Shown here in pieces: positions 12,670 to 15,486 of a stretch of DNA of 15,486 bases; position 1 is the stretch's first letter, and each line of letters starts with the position of its first letter. The position numbers and the translations under genes are program-made. A model generated the notes under the pieces. That model saw nothing but the letters and a program-made list of their open reading frames with translations, was not told the origin of the DNA and made no database searches. Source of the stretch: an uncultured Gammaproteobacteria bacterium (GTDB lineage Bacteria > Pseudomonadota > Gammaproteobacteria > Steroidobacterales > GCA-2729495); the NCBI GenBank assembly GCA_937958785.1, contig CALGMY010000268.1:1-15486 (forward strand). Direction: 5' to 3'.

Positions 12670-13523
12670 GTTCGCATGAGGGGAGCGGAGGGTCGTCATC
12701 TCCGGGGCGGCAAGACGCCGTCAGACACGGGTCGAAATCGAACGAACTGACGGATGCGGACTACTGGGACGGGCACTGGCGGGATCGCCCGTCACCCCGC
12801 ATCATCGGACCCGGGCACGGGGAATACGGTCGCGATGGGTTCCTCCTGCGCACACTTCGCCGTCACGCTCCGGGACTCCACTATGGCCAGGTCCTCGAGC
12901 TGGGTGGCGGGTCCTCGTACCGGTTGCTGGCCCTCTCGAAGTGGTCGGGCGCCCAGGCCGTCGCCGTGGATTACTCGCCCGAAGGCATAAGAACCATCGA
13001 GGGAATCTTCGCTGCCAACGGCTGCCGCGTGGAAGCCGTATTGGCAGACATTCTCAAGTGGGATACCCACGGCCGAAAGTTCGACCTGATTGTCCATTGG
13101 GGGCTGGTGGAGCACTTCGCGGACCCTGTTCCCGTCCTGGCGAAGTGCGCTGAACTCCTCGAGCCAGGGGGGGCTTTGGTATTTAGCATGCCGAACATGG
13201 ATGCCTGGGGTGCGGCTATCTGGCGTCGGTTTTGTCCGGAAAACTGGAGCCGCCATATCTATCATTCGGACGACTTCATCCGGGCGTCGTGCCTTGCCGC
13301 TGGACTGGAGGTCCGGCAGGCGTTTCATTTCGGCTATCCACTCATCAACATCGCGAGGTGGGAGAATCCGGGACGATTGGGTCGGCTAGCTTCCTGGCTT
13401 CTCTCGAAGCTGTTGCAGGCGACGGTGGCAGTTGGTTGGATGATCCCGATATACCACTTTGGCTCAAGGGCCATTTCCAGCGAGCGAGGCTTCCTGGTCT
13501 GCCACCGATCTGCTCCGACCTAG
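12666..13523 (+). CDS. SAM-dependent class I methyltransferase
   Basis: The 285-residue protein has a Rossmann-type SAM-binding core: motif I VLELGGGSS (76-84), the acidic strand end VDYSPEG (101-107), ADILKWD (127-133) and FDLIVHWGLVEHF (139-151), then LEPGGALVFSMPN. The roughly 30-residue N-terminus is Ser/Gly-rich and probably disordered. A C-terminal stretch around 'LGRLASWLLSKLLQATVAVGWMIPIYHF' is hydrophobic and may touch the membrane. In this context it probably methylates a sugar or lipid-linked EPS intermediate. The ATG at 12666 overlaps the asnB stop; a later in-frame Met is not needed. Its TAG overlaps the stop of the convergent gene in a shared CTAG. Confidence 0.87.
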   Translation: MSSHEGSGGSSSPGRQDAVRHGSKSNELTDADYWDGHWRDRPSPRIIGPGHGEYGRDGFLLRTLRRHAPGLHYGQVLELGGGSSYRLLALSKWSGAQAVAVDYSPEGIRTIEGIFAANGCRVEAVLADILKWDTHGRKFDLIVHWGLVEHFADPVPVLAKCAELLEPGGALVFSMPNMDAWGAAIWRRFCPENWSRHIYHSDDFIRASCLAAGLEVRQAFHFGYPLINIARWENPGRLGRLASWLLSKLLQATVAVGWMIPIYHFGSRAISSERGFLVCHRSAPT

Positions 13524-15486
13524 AGACTTACCAGGGTAAAGCCCTGTGCCGGTATCCGGACGCCAAGGGCCCGACGGAGCCCGGCAGGGCCTGTGGCAAG
13601 GTACGGCTTGAGGTCGGCCTCGGTTACGTTTCGGCCAGCATTGGTTCTGTTCACTACGACGGCTAGCTGCTTGCCCCGTGCGCTGTTGTACATGCTGATG
13701 AGCACCTCCCGCTCGCGCCATTCCCCGTCAAGTTCCCAATAGCCCGTGAACTCGGCCTGCTGCAGGCCAAAGTCATCGAGCTGACGGTACAGGGGCCGTC
13801 TTAGTTCAGGAGGCGCAAGAGTCCACACCTGGACGTCGTGCAGAAGGGCTACGGCCATGAAGTTTCGCCAAAGTGCCTCGTACTCCGCAGAGCGGAGCCA
13901 TGCAGCCGAATCCTTTCTGTATGCCGGCGGGCGCTGGTTGGCGAGGTAGTCGGACCAGACCTCTTCCAGCCAGATGATGGGGATCCCGTACTGCCGGGCC
14001 ACGAAGGTCGCCTGGACGGTGTCGAAGTCGGTCGACGAGAGATAGTTAAGGTCAGTCAGGCGGTGATTGAACTCCTCGCCCTGCACCATGCCCGCTACGA
14101 AGGTGTATGCCGGCGCAACCGTCGCCATCGAGTTGTGCACGTAGATCAGCGGGTCGCGGCCGCGCAGGTGCAGGGCCGTGGCCAGTCGCTTGAAGAACTG
14201 GCGCATGGCCAGGATGTCCGAAGCCTCCGTGGGCCGGATCCGTTTGTCCGGGCTCAGGTGCCCTGGGTTGGCAGACCCGATGGGTTCAGCCTGGTCGAAA
14301 TAGAAGCCCCGCACGGGGAGTCGGGCTGCAACCTGGTCGAGTCGCTCTACGAGGTACTCCGAGAACCCTGTGGCGCGGTGCGAGAAGTAGGGCCGTTCAA
14401 AACCCTGCTTGTAGGCGCCGTCGCCCGCGGCCGGGGTTCTCCTTGCGGGCTCAATGCCCCAAGCATCCTCGTTGGCTGCGATCAGTGGATCCAGGACGGA
14501 CGGCGCCCGGAGAGACATATAAGGGATGCGCTCTATGCCAACCGATCGCCACGCCAGCACCTCGGAACGGTTCTTTGCGATTCCTGGATACGCAGACCTG
14601 TCGTTGGCCGTCAGGCGGGCTGCGGCTCCCGCCGGGTAGTCGACGTAGGGCAGGGCATAGTGGGGGACCGCCTCGACCCACCAGAGGTGCCGGGTCCCGA
14701 GGCCGACCTCGTCCATGGTGGCTCGCGGTACGATCCGATCGCTGCGGACAGAGGGGGGCATGTCCCGAACCGGCGTTGCCAGAAACGCGAACTGGATCTC
14801 TATGGCCTCGGTCAGCATCTGGGAACCGAGCAGAGGCTGCACCAGCCTGACTTCCGTGTCAGTACAGAACATGCTGGTGGGTGGGCGCGTGTCTGCGGGC
14901 CCCGGAAAGGCGGGTTGGTCAGTCAACAGCCAGAAGCTCCTCCGGGTATCTACGAAGCCGAGTGCGCTCTTGTAAGGGAGGTCGCCACAGAGCGGGAAGA
15001 GTTCCTGCTTGTTGTAGTTGTAGATCGTCTTTGGTTCGTAGGCCAGCAGGCGGAGGTCCCGGTTTCGGGTCAAAGAGCCAACAACCGTGACCCGATCTAT
15101 GGGGACCGGTGACCTGGGGCTCAGCGTGAGCGTCACCGTGGCCAGGCCGTCGTACTCCACGTTGGTGCGGGTGGTAACGTCAAGACTTTCGTGGACCCGG
15201 CCCTCCGTGACCAGCTCGACGCCGTGTCCAGTGGCGCCGGTGGCAGAGAACGTGGCGGCCTGCACGACGGCGGCAGTCCCATTTACTTGAACCACAATGG
15301 AAAACGGGCCCGCGATCTCGGTACCCAAAGACCGAATCGAGGCGGGCAGGTGTCCCCGTTGCCACTCATAGGATCGCTCCGCGCCCAAGTCAATCCTGCG
15401 GCCCGCGAGTGCTACCGGCGCAAAGCCCGGAAGAACTACTGCGGCCGAGCCCACGGAGCCGGATGCCGTGATCCCGATCACGGGAG
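13520..15486 (-). CDS. Glycoside-hydrolase-like protein (putative GH123-like/DUF6067 type), 5' end outside window
   Basis: At least 653 residues are encoded; the frame is open to the window edge, so the GTG at 15481 is probably internal and the N-terminus is missing. The layout looks like a beta-sandwich (about 30-240), a TIM-barrel-like middle (about 255-560) and a C-terminal beta domain (about 575-653). Acidic motifs at barrel strand ends fit a carbohydrase: RGFYFDQAEP (391-400, D396), GMVQGEEFN (464-472, E469/E470) and PIIWLEEVW (501-509). Aromatic residues are frequent (HLWWVEAVPHY, 265-275). The family call is recalled resemblance, not a search. It points opposite to the EPS operon and may act on that polymer during processing or degradation. 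Codon use is the same looser style as asnB and the methyltransferase. Confidence 0.5.
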   Translation of the reverse strand, partial: PVIGITASGSVGSAAVVLPGFAPVALAGRRIDLGAERSYEWQRGHLPASIRSLGTEIAGPFSIVVQVNGTAAVVQAATFSATGATGHGVELVTEGRVHESLDVTTRTNVEYDGLATVTLTLSPRSPVPIDRVTVVGSLTRNRDLRLLAYEPKTIYNYNKQELFPLCGDLPYKSALGFVDTRRSFWLLTDQPAFPGPADTRPPTSMFCTDTEVRLVQPLLGSQMLTEAIEIQFAFLATPVRDMPPSVRSDRIVPRATMDEVGLGTRHLWWVEAVPHYALPYVDYPAGAAARLTANDRSAYPGIAKNRSEVLAWRSVGIERIPYMSLRAPSVLDPLIAANEDAWGIEPARRTPAAGDGAYKQGFERPYFSHRATGFSEYLVERLDQVAARLPVRGFYFDQAEPIGSANPGHLSPDKRIRPTEASDILAMRQFFKRLATALHLRGRDPLIYVHNSMATVAPAYTFVAGMVQGEEFNHRLTDLNYLSSTDFDTVQATFVARQYGIPIIWLEEVWSDYLANQRPPAYRKDSAAWLRSAEYEALWRNFMAVALLHDVQVWTLAPPELRRPLYRQLDDFGLQQAEFTGYWELDGEWREREVLISMYNSARGKQLAVVVNRTNAGRNVTEADLKPYLATGPAGLRRALGVRIPAQGFTLVSL

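Overview
The window is very GC-rich, densely coded bacterial DNA. Three things point to a gammaproteobacterium: REP palindromes that open GTAGGAGC and carry their own RAYT transposase, a thiamin-riboswitch/TonB-receptor operon, and a PEP-CTERM protein beside exopolysaccharide genes. The order cannot be fixed from sequence alone. No tRNA, rRNA, CRISPR array or classical insertion sequence was seen.

Positions 1-2042 hold the 3' end of a CaiB/BaiF (family III) CoA-transferase gene, a REP-associated tyrosine transposase (RAYT) bracketed by two near-identical REP clusters, and a leftward amidohydrolase-fold gene that has lost several expected metal ligands.

Positions 2083-6069 are a thiamin uptake and salvage operon. 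An extended -10 promoter leads into a TPP riboswitch and an apparent ribosome-binding-site sequestering hairpin. Then come a TonB-dependent outer-membrane receptor, a small thiamine-binding (YkoF/MTH1187-like) protein, a PnuC-family transporter (PnuT) and a thiamine-kinase-like phosphotransferase. The last three genes are packed with 1-nt or overlapping junctions. Together they would take thiamin across the outer membrane, bind it, move it across the inner membrane and trap it by phosphorylation, all switched off when TPP is plentiful. The receptor's signal peptide is partly encoded by an inverted pair of REP elements.

Positions 6070-7100 are a self-contained unit: a regulatory region with two inverted repeats, a secreted PEP-CTERM protein gene and a strong intrinsic terminator.

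Positions 7101-13523 are a rightward exopolysaccharide operon: a Wzz/GumC-like chain-length protein, a CpsD-like tyrosine autokinase, an ExeA-like AAA+ ATPase of the kind found in exosortase/EPS loci, an asparagine-synthase-type amidotransferase and a SAM methyltransferase. From about 10.8 kb codon use is looser than upstream, suggesting a more recently acquired accessory part. A leftward, glycoside-hydrolase-like gene runs off the right end, and its stop codon overlaps that of the methyltransferase.
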